A DNA stretch of 64,000 nt, from NCBI GenBank assembly GCA_025667525.1, contig CM046881.1, positions 32,162,665 to 32,226,664 on the forward strand. The letters run 5' to 3'. The DNA is from Glebionis coronaria. Taxonomy: Eukaryota; Streptophyta; Magnoliopsida; Asterales; Asteraceae. Under the pieces are notes generated by a model. That model was not told the DNA's origin and ran no database searches. It saw only the letters and a list, made by a program, of their open reading frames with translations. Positions within the stretch are counted from its first letter, which is position 1, and every line of letters begins with the position of its first letter. Position numbers and translations under genes: made by a program. Positions 23,219 through 35,154 of the stretch are shown in pieces.

Positions 23219-23794
23219 TGTGGAAACCTTGGTTTCCGGATCTTTTAAGCAACTAGGAATGCACCATGTTCATATGATTATACAATCAAAGCGGAATTAG
23301 AACATGACACATTAACAAGGTGTTTAGGCACGAATAACATGAATTAAAACAAATGGATTGCTAACTATATTAATAATTAACAATCACTAGACGTGTATAC
23401 ATTGAATCCCACGTCTAGTCGACACACACTTTAGGTTTACATTGTGAATGAAAGTATGAATAAAAACCTAAGACCCTTGTTCCTTTTATAGAGTAAGGAA
23501 CAGAATCTACAAGAGATAAAATCAAATAAACATCTAAATATTCTATTTAGATAAACTATATATTGAATATATCATAAATAATATATCCAATATATTCCCT
23601 AAATAGAGTTCTCCATCAATCTGTAGACATCCATCAGCGTTGACTTTTGTTGACTGCATTTTACTTATGTTGACTTCTGACAATGCTGAATTTGTTCTTG
23701 TCAACGCCTGAATTGCTCTTGTCAACGCTTGAACAAATGTCTTCATATTTTCTTTGATTTTGAGTTTCTGCCACATCAACTTTTTGACCCAACA
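23219..23794 (-). repeat. Copia-like LTR, copy a (3' end)
   Basis: 576 bp, near identical to copies b and c. It contains repeated CTTGTCAACGC and CAGCGTTGAC strings. Confidence 0.92.
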
Positions 23795-26123
23795 ATCTTC
23801 CCCTAGTTGATAGTGGCCAAACTCTATGTGTATCTCTTGTAAGTTGTACATGATCTTCAGATTGTTTCCCCTCAAGTATAGCATGTATTTCTTCCCCTTT
23901 TTGTCACATCAACAAGGAAGTAAACAATGTATGCAATCTTTGAAGATTCTCCAAATGTAGGCTCTGTGTAATGATCTTGAAGAAAAATAACTATAATATT
24001 TTTGATGTAGAAGTAGAATAACCCAACCTTATGTTCCATGTCTTGTACTATCCACGTGATAAAGAACTTATACCTTTAGCATTATAAGCAGACCTCGATC
24101 CCTTGTCAATATTCTCATCCTTCGTGAGACACTGAGCACGATAATGTAACTCCTTCAAGTGTTATGACAAGCCTTCATCACCAACCATGTAAAGCACGAA
24201 CAAGTTATCTTTAAAGTCACAAGTGCATGACTTTAAGATATGATAGAACACAAACTCGCGAAAATCTTCTTCAATCATCAAACTTATCATAAGAATTCTT
24301 CCCCTTAAGTCAACACCTCTTCATGATGAACCAATATCTTTGTATGTAAAAGTTAGAAGTCGGATAACTCTTTCACAAGGCTATCCCGATTACATACTCA
24401 ATAAATTACTTCATGAATTATTGCTAACTCGCATTAAAATCATTAATCCATTTAAAAATATCCGAGCCATAAATATCACCATGATATCCTGAATAAAACG
24501 GAGATTCCATGTACCTTCGTGTGTATATTCCTCCTTTTTGTGTGCTAAAAACGTACCAATTTTCTCAACAGCAGCCTTCCTTGTGTTGTCCAATATCCTC
24601 TTCTGTCCAGTATCTCTATCAGTTGTATTGTCCGATATCGGACAATACCTATCAGCGTTGGAATTCATATATCGGACGACACTGTCAACCTATCAGCGTT
24701 GACTTATTCTGTCAGCGTCAAAATCCTTCCTGTCAGCGTTAAAGTAAGTCTTGTCAGCGTCCACGTCTCTTTTATCTGCTGACGTCATCTAGGGCTATGA
24801 TTTTCAACAATGACAAAATAGTAATCATCTTTAGGCTTTAAATATATAACTTAAGCCCAAGAATATTCAGCCGACAAGTCCTCACATGAATTTCAGTAAA
24901 TGTATTCCTCACGTAATGAATCCTGTGCAGCCATTTGAAAATAATAAACCCTTTTATTGAAGCAAATCCCAAGATTTTAGCAACAATAATCTTTATCCAA
25001 AAATAGCACACGTTTTCCCTGAAAGCTCGCCAATCATAATCGTGGAGTAAATAATCAGATCTTGACTTTATCCTTCGTGTGAACAGAATCATAGCTTGGT
25101 ATGAACATGATCGTGTGAACACATATTTTTCCACCAATCATAAAGCTCTCACCGTGTGAATGGAATCTGTGTATTAGATAATAGCAGGGTCATGTGAATT
25201 AGATAATGGCAGGGTCGTGTGAACATAGACTGAGGCTTTTCTTCGTTTTTCAATATATCAAGTGGACCTTTTCTTTACTTTTGATCGATCCATCCCACCA
25301 TTCATAGCCATCACGTGACACATAAAGTCAATATATTGGGATCACTGAATATCAAAAGAAAGCAACTACTCACGTCCATCTCATTCTGACTTAACCAATA
25401 GCAATTAAGGATCACGTGTCTTTGATTCTTCTTCTTAGGACTTTGCTGCAAGTCAGGGGCCCATATTAATAATACTCGTATTGGGCACAAAGCTTCCAAC
25501 AGCCATCTATACGTGAACTGTAACCCCACGTTAACCATCATAACTTGACAGCCTTTTCTTTACAGCAAATCACACCTTTTCTTTTCTGCCTTTTTCTTCT
25601 GCTGTGAAAACACGTTCCTTTTTCTCCTTGAATAGTGGCTGCATCATTTCTAGGGTTCAAACCCTAAATCCAAACCTTGTATAATTCACAGCATCGACTA
25701 ATGAATCTAGGGTTTTGTAGAAAACTGAAAACCCTTTTCTTGCTGCTAAACCTTACTCATCTCTGCTGCAAATCATCTCTTCTTGTTTTGAATTGATCTA
25801 GGGTTTGGAGAAAAACCCTAAAACATGATTTTATGTAAACAAGAAATCTGAAAATCACTCATCAGCCCACTTCGACGCTTAATAACTTTTAATTGGGGAT
25901 AAAACAGGACAAATCCTCTGGTGGATGTTTAGATCTATGTATGTAGAACACACATATAAAATTTCGTGACGATCCAACGGTCCAATAAAAAGTTATGACC
26001 TTCTAAATACTGCTGCGCACACAAACACGTCCAGAAAAACCCTAGACGGATTTTTCTTTTCTTCACCATACACGAACACCTTGTTGGTCCTAGCATCACG
26101 AGCCACGAGGCTCTGATACCAAT
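23795..26123 (-). other. Body A of the copia-like non-autonomous element
   Basis: 2.3 kb without protease, integrase or reverse transcriptase motifs. Short open frames (for example 99 codons at 25137-24838) recur identically in body B. Because the two bodies are near identical throughout, this does not argue for coding. The leader side (25600-26100) carries several telo-box strings (AAACCCTA and its complement). Near 24720 it has about 48 bp of CAGCGT-rich repeat that body B lacks. Confidence 0.8.
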
Positions 26124-26699
26124 TGTGGTAACCTTGGTTTCCGGATCTTTTAAGAAACTAGGAATGCACCATGTTCATATGATTATACAATCAAAGCGGA
26201 ATTAGAACATGACACATTAACAAGGTGTTTAGGCACGAATAACATGAATTAAAACAAATGGATTGCTAACTATATTAATAATTAACAATCACTAGACGTG
26301 TATACATTGAATCCCACGTCTAGTCGACACACACTTTAGGTTTACATTGTGAATGAAAGTATGAATAAAAACCTAAGACCCTTGTTCCTTTTATAGAGTA
26401 AGGAACAGAATCTATAAGAGATAAAATCAAATAAACATCTAAATATTCTATTTAGATAAACTATATATTTAATATATCATAAATAATATATCCAATATAT
26501 TCCCTAAATAGATTTCTCCATCAATCTGTAGACATCCATCAGCGTTGACTTCTGTTGACTGTGTTTTACTTATGTTGACTTCTGACAATGCTGAATTTGT
26601 TCTTGTCAACGCCTGAATTGCTCTTGTCAACGCTTGAACAAATGTCTTCATATTTTCTTTGATTTTGAGTTTCTACCACATCAACTTTTTGACCCAACA
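26124..26699 (-). repeat. Copia-like LTR, copy b (central)
   Basis: 576 bp and shared by both bodies, with a primer binding site on its left and a PPT on its right. Small differences from copies a and c, such as GTGGTAACC instead of GTGGAAACC. Confidence 0.92.
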
Positions 26700-28981
26700 A
26701 TCTTCCCCTAGTTGATAGTGGCAAAACTCTATGTGTATCTCTTGTAAGTTGTACATGATCTTCAGATTGCTTCCCCTCAAGTATAGCATGTATTTCTTCC
26801 CCTTTTTGTCACATCAACAAGGAAGTAAACAATGTATGCAATCTTTGAAGATTCTCCAAATGTAGGCTCTGTGTAATGATCTTGAAGAAAAATAACTATA
26901 ATATTTTTTATGTAGAAGTAGAATAACCCAACCTTGTGTTCCATATCTTGTACGATCCACGTGATAAAGAACTTATACCTTTAGCATTATAAGCAGACCT
27001 CGATCCCTTGTTAATATTCTCATCCTTCGTAAGACACTGAGCACGATAATGTAACTCCTTCAAGTGTTATGACAAGCCTTCATCACCAACCATGTAAAGC
27101 ACGAACAAGTTATCTTTAAAGTCACAAGTGCATGACTTTAAGATATGATAGAACACAAACTCGCGAAAATCTTCTTCAATCATCAAACTTATCATAAGAA
27201 TTCTTCCCCTTAAGTCAACACCTCTTCATGATGAACCAATATCTTTGTATGTAAAAGTTAGAAGTCGGATAACTCTTTCACAAGGCTATCCCGATTACAT
27301 ACTCAATAAATTACTTCATGAATTATTGCTAACTCGCATTAAAATCATTAATCCATTTAAAAATATCCGAGCCATAAATATCACCATGATATCCTGAATA
27401 AAAAGGAGATTCCATGTACCTTCGTGTGTATATTCCTCCTTTTTGTGTGCTAAAAACGTACCAATTTTCTCAACAGCAGCCTTCCTTGTGTTGTCCAATA
27501 TCCTCTTCTGTCCAGTATCTCTATCAGTTGTATTGTCCGATATCGGACAATACCTATCAGCGTTGGAATTCATATATCGGACGACACTGTCAACCTATCA
27601 GCGTTGACTTATTCTGTCAGCGTCTCTTTTATCTGCTGACGTCATCTAGGGCTATGATTTTCAACAATGACAAAATAGTAATCATCTTTAGGCTTTAAAT
27701 ATATAACTTAAGCCCAAGAATATTCAGCCGACAAGTCCTCACATGAATTTCAGTAAATGTATTCCTCACGTAATGAATCCTGTGCAGCCATTTGAAAATA
27801 ATAAACCCTTTTATTGAAGCAAATCCCAAGATTTTAGCAACAATAATCTTTATCCAAAAATAGCACACGTTTTCCCTGAAAGCTCGCCAATCATAATCGT
27901 GGAGTAAATAATCAGATCTTGACTTTATCCTTCGTGTGAACAGAATCATAGCTTGGTATGAACATGATCGTGTGAACACATATTTTTCCACCAATCATAG
28001 AGCTCTCACCGTGTGAATGGAATCTGTGTATTAGATAATAGCAGGGTCGTGTGAATTAGATAATGGCAGGGTCGTGTGAACATAGACTGAGGCTTTTCTT
28101 CGTTTTTCAATATATCAAGTGGACCTTTTCTTTACTTTTGATCGATCCATCCTACCATTCATAGCCATCACGTGACACATAAAGTCAATATATTGGGATC
28201 ACTGAATATCAAAAGAAAGCAACTACTCACGTCCATCTCATTCTGACTTAACCAATAGCAATTAAGGATCACGTGTCTTTGATTCTTCTTCTTAGGACTT
28301 TGTTGCAAGTCAGGGGCCCATATTAATAATACTCGTACTGGGCACAAAGCTTCCAACAGCCATTTATACGTGAACTGTAACCCCACGTTAACCATCATAA
28401 CTTGACAGCCTTTTCTTTACAGCAAATCACGTCCTTTTCTTTTCTGCCTTTTTCTTCTACTGTAAAAACACGTTCCTTTTTCTCCTTGAATAGTGGCTGC
28501 ATCATTTCTAGGGTTTCAAACCCTAAATCCAAACCTTGTATAATTCACAGCATCGACTAATGAATCTAGGGTTTTGTAGAAAACTGAAAACCCTTTTCTT
28601 GCTGCTAAACATTACTCATCTCTGCTGCAAATCATCTCTTCTTGTTTTGAATTGATCTAGGGTTTGGAGAAAAACCCTAAAACATGATTTTATGTAAACA
28701 AGAAATCTGAAAATCACTCATCAGCCCACTTCGACGCTTAATAACTTTTGATTGGGGATAAAACAGGACAAATCCTCTGGTGGATGTTTAGATCTATGTA
28801 TGTAGAACACAATATAAAATTTCGTGACGATCCAACGGTCCAATAAAAAGTTATGACCTTCTGAATACTGCTGCGCACACAAAAACGTCCAGAAAAACCC
28901 TAGACGGATTTTTCTTTTCTTCACCATACACGAACACCTTGTTGGTCCTAGCATCACGAGCCACGAGGCTCTGATACCAAT
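26700..28981 (-). other. Body B of the copia-like non-autonomous element
   Basis: Near identical to body A and 47 bp shorter, mainly from one deletion between CAGCGTC repeats near 27620. No coding domain. Confidence 0.8.
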
Positions 28982-29557
28982 TGTGGAAACCTTGGTTTCT
29001 GGATCTTTTAAGCAACTAGGAATGCACCATGTTCATATGATTACACAATCAAAGCGGAATTAGAACATGACACATTAACAAGGTGTTTAGGCACGAATAA
29101 CATGAATTAAAACAAATGGATTGCTAACTATGTTAATAATTAACAATCACTAGACGTGTATACATTGAATCCCACGTCTAGTCGACACACACTTTAGGTT
29201 TACATTGTGAATGAAAGTATGAATAAAAACTTAAGACCCTTGTTCCTTTTATAGAGTAAGGAACAGAATCTACAAGAGATAAAATCAAATAAACATCTAA
29301 ATATTCTATTTAGATAAACTATATATTGAATATATCATAAATAATATATCCAATATATTCCCTAAATAGAATTCTCCATCAATCTGTAGACATCTATCAG
29401 CGTTGACTTTTGTTGACTACGTTTTACTTATGTTGACTTCTGACAATGCTGAATTTGTTCTTGTCAACGCCTGAATTGCTCTTGTCAACGCTTGAACAAA
29501 TGTCTTCAAATTTTCTTTGATTTTGAGTTTCTGCCACATCAACTTTTTGACCCAACA
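28982..29557 (-). repeat. Copia-like LTR, copy c (5' end)
   Basis: 576 bp. Its outer end GACCCAACA abuts the duplicated GAAAG, and the gypsy gag resumes at 29563. Confidence 0.92.
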
Positions 29558-29562
29558 GAAAG

Positions 29563-29684
29563 CCTTGGGCTTGAATTTCAGCATGAACTTCGTCCCTGAT
29601 TTCATTACGAAGTTGGGGAAGGAGGGCTTTCAAAGCTGCATTGACAGCTACAGCCAAATCTTGAGCATTAAGTGTGTTCACCAT
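29563..29684 (-). pseudogene. Ty3/gypsy gag N-terminus (first tandem copy)
   Basis: The - strand ATG at 29684 opens MVNTLNAQDLAVAVNAALKALLPQLRNEI and runs to IQAQGF. The copia-like insertion then splits it from the rest at 23213. This piece has no stop. Leader and primer binding site lie directly upstream (29685-30155). Confidence 0.85.
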
Positions 29685-30138
29685 CTGACAGTTTAAAACA
29701 AAATGCAACATAAATAATGAGTCTGATAAAATATGACATGAATAGGAAAATGCATGAACTGTGTATAAAAACATGAATTTATTTATGATGCATAAAACAG
29801 TTTTAAAATGCATGATCAATTTAAATATGATGATATTTCCATGAGTTAACGCCTATGGGTCGTTTCACAAAACAAAAAGGCAAGTGTGGACGCCTATGGG
29901 TCGGTCCACTAAACAAACAAAATGTTTCGATAAAACCACATACGACTAAATAGGGCCAGTCTTATACCAATCATTACTTAGTCAAAATACCTGCGACAGT
30001 GAGATAAAATGCATGAAATTAATACATGAAATGAAAATGAAATGAATGCATAAAAACCAACTGTCAATTCTAGGAAGACGCTGGTGACTACCCGTAAGTC
30101 ACAGGTCATGTTTTTACAGAGCTATAGGCCGAAACCTT

Positions 30139-30151
30139 GGCTCTGATACCA
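30139..30151 (-). other. Primer binding site of the tandem gypsy element
   Basis: The - strand reads TGGTATCAGAGCC, complementary to the 3' end of initiator-Met tRNA, four bases inside the LTR end at 30156. Confidence 0.85.
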
Positions 30152-30155
30152 TAAT

Positions 30156-32755
30156 TGTAACACCCTATTTGTTAAAATGGAATATCACAGTAATATATGG
30201 CGTGTCATCAAAGCATGCAAGGTAAATGTTTACACATTTATGATCATAAATGGAAATACCGAAAACAAACATCGGTAGTCTAAGTAACTCAACACAAGCA
30301 AATATAAACACTGTAAAGGAAAAGGACTAAACAATGTCCGGCATGAAATAAAGTAAGATATAGTATGATAAATGCATAAGATATAGAAGGGTGGATAGCT
30401 TCCATCCGAATGCACATACTCTTGAGATCCTACTTGCGACCTTGGGTACCTGCCGTTTGGGAACATGGAAATGGAAAACGACTGAGCATAACGCCCAGTG
30501 CATGGATATACAATAAAGCATGGAAAGTATAGAATAATGAAGCATAATAAGAGCATATAAAGCATGAAAGCAACAGAAATGAATAAGTCCTGGGAAACCT
30601 ATATGTAACATGTTTACTGGTTTTAGTTTTGGAAACATAGCTTATGTTTACTTATGAAAATCTGTATTAGTTTAATATACCAAAAGCCAATATAGTTCAT
30701 GAGGTCAACAACGTGCATAAATACTTGGAGAGGTGACCTCGTCATGCAAATTAGAGGGGATGCCTCTAATTATTATTGTAATGGGTAGGAGGGATCGGCT
30801 CCTTGTGAAGGATGCAAGGCACACACCACATTCACCATGAAATCTTGATTGGCACTGTAGCTAGGATGCACCCATACGCCTCACATGATAGTAAATAATA
30901 ATAAAGGCCAAATAAGCTGAAAGGGACGCCACGAACTATCACTCCGACGTAGTGAAGTCATAACACTAGTGCCTCTAGTGTTATAGTTATGGTACCTCCA
31001 GAACTAGGTGAAATTGGTCATGCCTGTATATGGCTAAGGTAACTAATAAAACATAAGCATCTAAATCTATAACTACTGGGAAAACAGTTGGCTGCATACG
31101 GGAAATCCTAATAAAGGAAGAGATTGTCCTTACTGAAGGACGGGAAATCCGTACCTTGTGTCCAGTAGAAGCTAACGGAAACGCTGAAGAACCTACTTCG
31201 CCTTGACGGATAATACTACATAAGATTAAGGACATGTATGAGTTGTCTGAGATACATATATTTTACTGGTTCTGTGTGTTCTTAGCTTATTGTTCATGTT
31301 ATGTCATGTTTTTACTGTTTTAAGTGTTAATCTGTAGTCATTGTTGTATTATGTGGTTTATTATTCACGTAGTAAGGTATTATAATACTTGTTGACTAGC
31401 TTTCGTTCTCTCGTTCGTAGCTTATTCGACTTTCTTGATCCCACTTGTGACTCAACTTTAAATACTAAGTAACTTACTATAAATAGCAGGTTTCCATAAA
31501 TAGTAAGTTTCTAAAAATAGAAAGTTTCCAAAAGTAGTAAGTTTCCATAATTATAAATAAGCTGGATTATTAATGTCAAGTAAAGTTTCTTTAGTACATA
31601 CAAGTCATGGTTCAAGTATTATAGCTTATTAGATAATTAACTTGGTTAATTTAATAAACTATACATTATAAGAATTTAATTAAAAATATATGTTTTAATT
31701 AAATTAACTAATTAAATACTTAGGTTAGTCATGAAATATTAATTTTAATATTTTAACCTAAGTCATGTATTTAATTAAATTAAATAGTCTTGAAAATAGT
31801 TTAATTAAACTATTAAACTTGCTTTTAAAATTTCCCGAGCCCGAACACGTGTTTAAAAATATACCCGAGCCCGAAAATGCCTAGCCGACACAAACAGCCC
31901 GTCAGTGGCTACCCGGCCTAGCTGGTTGCCACTGACCGAATCATTTTACCACTGGCTGCAGCCGGTGGTTCCCACTGGCCGAACAAAATACACCCCGACT
32001 TTAGCCGGGGTTCCCACTGTTTTGCACTTGAGTCCCACCGAGACCAATAAGGTCTCGGTTGACACTAAATCAAACCGAAAACCAAACCAAACTATACCTC
32101 GACCCAACTCGGGGTTCCATTTCGTGCTTTCGTGCCAACCAAGGCAAGCTAAGACCTTTTATGGTCTCGATGGTGGTGAAATAAAACAAGACGAGAGCCC
32201 CTTGGCTCTCGGTTGTGTCTCGGCCAAACAAAACCCGAACCAAAACAAACCCTAATCATGGTTTCTTGTTTAATTCTAACATATTTATGATATTTAACAC
32301 AAACACGTAATTCTCCAAGATCAAAACTTACAAACACCCCTTTGGTGTCTCTTGGTGGTCGCGACAGGAAGAAGGATAGAGATAGATTTAGGGTTTGATA
32401 ATTTTAATAAAACTGTATAATGAAATCTCCTGGAGTTTTATTAAAATTAAACTTGTATTGGGTCATGGGCCAAAAGGCCCAATTCTCTCCTTTGTCTCTC
32501 CTTGGCCGCGACACCCTTAAAGCCCAAAAGCAAAACCGAAGCTTTTCATGTTTAATATTATGGCCGTGTATGTTCGTGTTTAGTGTTGTGAATTTAATTA
32601 TCGTGATCATGTCACATTTATAATATTTTAAATGCTCGTTATTTAATGCCATGACACGTGTAATATGTTATAAATGGAAAGTTTTAATTTTATCGTATTT
32701 TTGTGTATTCATTGTTCATGTTTACTATTCATGGTATTTTAATGAGGGTTTTACA
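30156..32755 (-). repeat. 5' LTR of the tandem gypsy element
   Basis: 2600 bp. The + strand starts TGTAACACCC and ends GGGTTTTACA. Homologous to 15881-18524. It has an extra segment near 31390-31460 relative to the central LTR and lacks about 100 bp near 32290. The first and third hairpins are kept intact (near 32038 and 32190); the second is weakened. Confidence 0.88.
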
Positions 32756-32759
32756 TAGT

Positions 32760-33270
32760 ATAAATGTTACTCCAAGTAAAGACGTTAGTAACTCGAATTC
32801 TTCTATTGCACTTAACTATCTTGAAAATGATGATGTTTTGGGTACGAATGGTGGGACGTCTAAGTAGGTTGGTTTGTATGATTTTTCGAGTTAATGTACG
32901 CCTGAGGATGGTACTCTTAGTCCGGATGCTAGTCATACTCCGATTATTGAGAAAATTGACAACATCAAAAAGAAGATTGATGAAGGGAAATTTACTCTAA
33001 TGGATGATTAAAGGAACCCAGTTCATAGGAAAAATGGTGATATTAATATTAAGCTGAATGAGAGGATGTAATTGAACCTGTGGATAATGATATGACAAAC
33101 TTTTTGGCTTCTAAAACATCAAATATGAGATATGGGATATGGTAATAATCGTCTTTGGTAAAGATACTTATAAGAATGTTGTTGTTAACTATGACACATA
33201 CGATGATGAAAGATATGATGATTACGGTATTCCAGGCAATGTCTAATCTATTGCTGATAATCTTTGAATC
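32760..33270 (+). pseudogene. C-terminal remnant of a transposon gag-like (zinc-knuckle type) protein
   Basis: In shifting + frames the sequence reads ALNYLENDDVLGTNGGTSK, then HTPIIEKIDNIKKKIDEGKFTLMDD, then DNDMTNFLASKTSN, then NYDTYDDERYD..IPGNV and SIADNL. The EKIDNIKKKIDEGK, DNDM and YDDE.Y order is one I know from the tails of gag-like proteins repeated in Asteraceae genomes. Several stops and frameshifts. A second, better preserved copy lies inverted at 34283-34690. Confidence 0.6.
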
Positions 33271-34280
33271 AGACTCCGTGGAAACAAGAAATTTTAGTCT
33301 TCATGATGCTCTTTGTGACTTTGTGGTTATTTTATGTCTTTCTTCATGGGCGGTAGGTGTTTTCCTATGTAATGGACGAAGATGCAGAATTCGCCTACAT
33401 CATTTGTACTTAACTATTTTTTGGAGAAATAAATTACCAGGAATAGCCCTTTATAAAAAAAACTTAATTGTCTATTAATTATTCCTGATTTGGATGAAAA
33501 TATCACATATAACTACAACACTTTTGGTCCATTCGTTTTGACGTCGCAAACTATTTGAATTACGTTCTCAAGATCGGGATCCTACTCACGATGTTTTCGT
33601 CTTTGAAATATCCAAATCAAAATTCGGAGCGTAAGCTTAAGATCATATTAAAATTTCATTTTTTAATAGTCTTTGTAATCTTATACAATACAAATTTACA
33701 AATTATTATATATTATAAACACATAAGTATATCAACGAATAATGAAATTTAGTTCGAATTATGATTATGGGATGTTTAAGAAGATTAACATGATGTGTGA
33801 ATTTTATATTCATAGTCCAAAACTTTGGAGTTTTTAGATTGTGGTTCAAGGTTAGTAAGATTGGATCGGATTATATCTTAAGATCCCATGTCTATGATCA
33901 GGATCCTATAAGGTCTCGAGCTTGCAAAAATCGTAGGTAAAATCGAGATCATTTTTATTTATAGGATCATAAAATCGTAAGATGCATCGAAATCTTAACA
34001 ACCATAATTTGAAACATACAATGAGTCATGGGACCACTTTCTTATTACTCAGTTGTGTTGTTTCCTTAAAACTGGTTGCAAATAATAACTTATGTCATCC
34101 TACCACTTTCTATGTTTTTTTGTGTAATAGGGTTCTCGAGTAAATTTATTACTAAAAAAATAACTAAGTACAATAAATGAGTGTGAGTATCACATATTCA
34201 CTTGTTACATATGCAAATTACTTCATTCAAGGAATGTACACTAAATTACTAGAATGTAAATGGCAAAAGAATATCAAGTA
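33270..34280. other. Intergenic, no feature recognised
   Basis: AT-rich. A stretch at 33860-33990 has GATCCTATAAGGTCTCGAG and repeated ATCG strings of repeat-like look. No coding or transposon end was identified. Confidence 0.4.
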
Positions 34281-34282
34281 AT

Positions 34283-34690
34283 CTATTTCTTCTCACAACG
34301 ACGTACCTTGATATTTAAACAATCGCTTATAGATTGAATCTTATAAGGATTTTTATGTCCTTCATACATATCATCATCGTATAGTACATAGTCATAATCA
34401 TCATTCCCATATGTATTCCTCCATTGTTCCAGCAAGATCTTAGTACCATAACCACCCCTCGCCGGTTTGAAAGCCAGAAAAAATTGACATTTCATTGTCA
34501 ATTGGTTAATCTTCGACCTCACTATCATGATCACCAAAATAATCAACCTTTTTCATAGCTATAACCTCATCATCCATAATTCTATGTTTTCTATCTATAA
34601 TTAGTCTTTCAATCTTATCAGATTTTTCAATACTAGAGGTTGTACTAGTACTACTAAATCCGCCATTAAACAACGAATGTATGCCATATT
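34283..34690 (-). pseudogene. C-terminal remnant of a transposon gag-like protein (inverted copy)
   Basis: On the - strand: NGGFSSTSTTSSIEKSDKI, ERLIIDRKHRIMDDE, KKVDYFGDHDSEVED, a stop, DNEM, then after a frame change GGYGTKILLEQWRNTYGNDDYD, YDDDMYEG, a helix and the basic end VRRCEKK before the stop at 34283. This is the same tail as at 32760-33270, here with the GTKxLLEQW and YDDDMYEG motifs well kept. One stop and at least one frameshift. The N-terminal zinc-knuckle region is absent. Confidence 0.7.
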
Positions 34691-35150
34691 AATGAACATC
34701 TTTCTATGTAAATGACGTGAGTTTAATATATTATGACAAAGCTAAACAAATAAGGATAAATTTATAAAGTATTTCAAGTGTTTAAGTTCGAATATGAATT
34801 TCGAATACTTTACAGAGATTGTTTGCGGACAACAATCTAAGTTGAATGATAAGGTATGGTGATCTCAATACTATCTTAAAGTCTTGAACACTAACGTAAG
34901 TAAGTATTTAAGGAAAAACTATGCTAAATACTAAAGAGATTCAAGAACTTAGTTCTTGGAGGAGTGAATGCTCTATTGAATATGAATCAAGATAATTACA
35001 AAAGATGGCATTTACTCCTTTGAAATATTCTCTTTTAAAGGTGAAGATCCAATTAGATATATGCGGATAATGTGAAAGCATCATGCATGTACTTGTATAG
35101 TTAAGTTAATTTAAATGTTATTTTCTTAAAATGAGTCTAATCCAACTTTA
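34690..35150. other. Intergenic, nothing recognised
   Basis: AT-rich, no open frame or repeat end seen. Confidence 0.4.
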
Positions 35151-35154
35151 AGGG

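Larger units (their letters stand above)
23219..29557 (-). mobile_element. Copia-like non-autonomous LTR element, tandem form (3 LTRs, 2 bodies)
   Basis: LTRs at 23219-23794, 26124-26699 and 28982-29557 are each exactly 576 bp. Bodies are 23795-26123 (2329 bp) and 26700-28981 (2282 bp). Each LTR reads TGTTGGGTCAAAAAG...GGTTTCCACA on the - strand. Primer binding sites TGGTATCAGAGCC lie at 26109-26121 and 28967-28979, and PPTs (ACTAGGGGAAGA on the - strand) lie next to the two lower LTRs. The 5-bp duplication GAAAG is at 23214-23218 and 29558-29562, so the whole tandem sits inside one insertion in the gypsy gag. No gag or pol domain can be read in either body. Confidence 0.92.
8397..32755 (-). 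mobile_element. Tandem Ty3/gypsy element LTR-body-LTR-body (partial), host of three insertions
   Basis: Read on the - strand: LTR 30156-32755, primer binding site TGGTATCAGAGCC (30139-30151, complementary to initiator-Met tRNA), leader, gag, pol to about 18540, PPT, and LTR 15881-18524. A second primer binding site with one mismatch (15865-15876), a second leader and a second gag start follow, ending at the junction with the + strand LTR at 8396. Two bodies therefore share a central LTR. Nested inside are 8809-15582 and 23219-29557, each with a perfect 5-bp duplication. The end of the second body lies left of the window. The right flank after 32755 is TAGTA. Confidence 0.8.

Noticed and set aside
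24838..25137. A 99-codon frame on the - strand, identical at 27695-27994
   Set aside because: The two bodies of the tandem element are near identical everywhere, so identity of this frame is not evidence of selection; no domain is seen.
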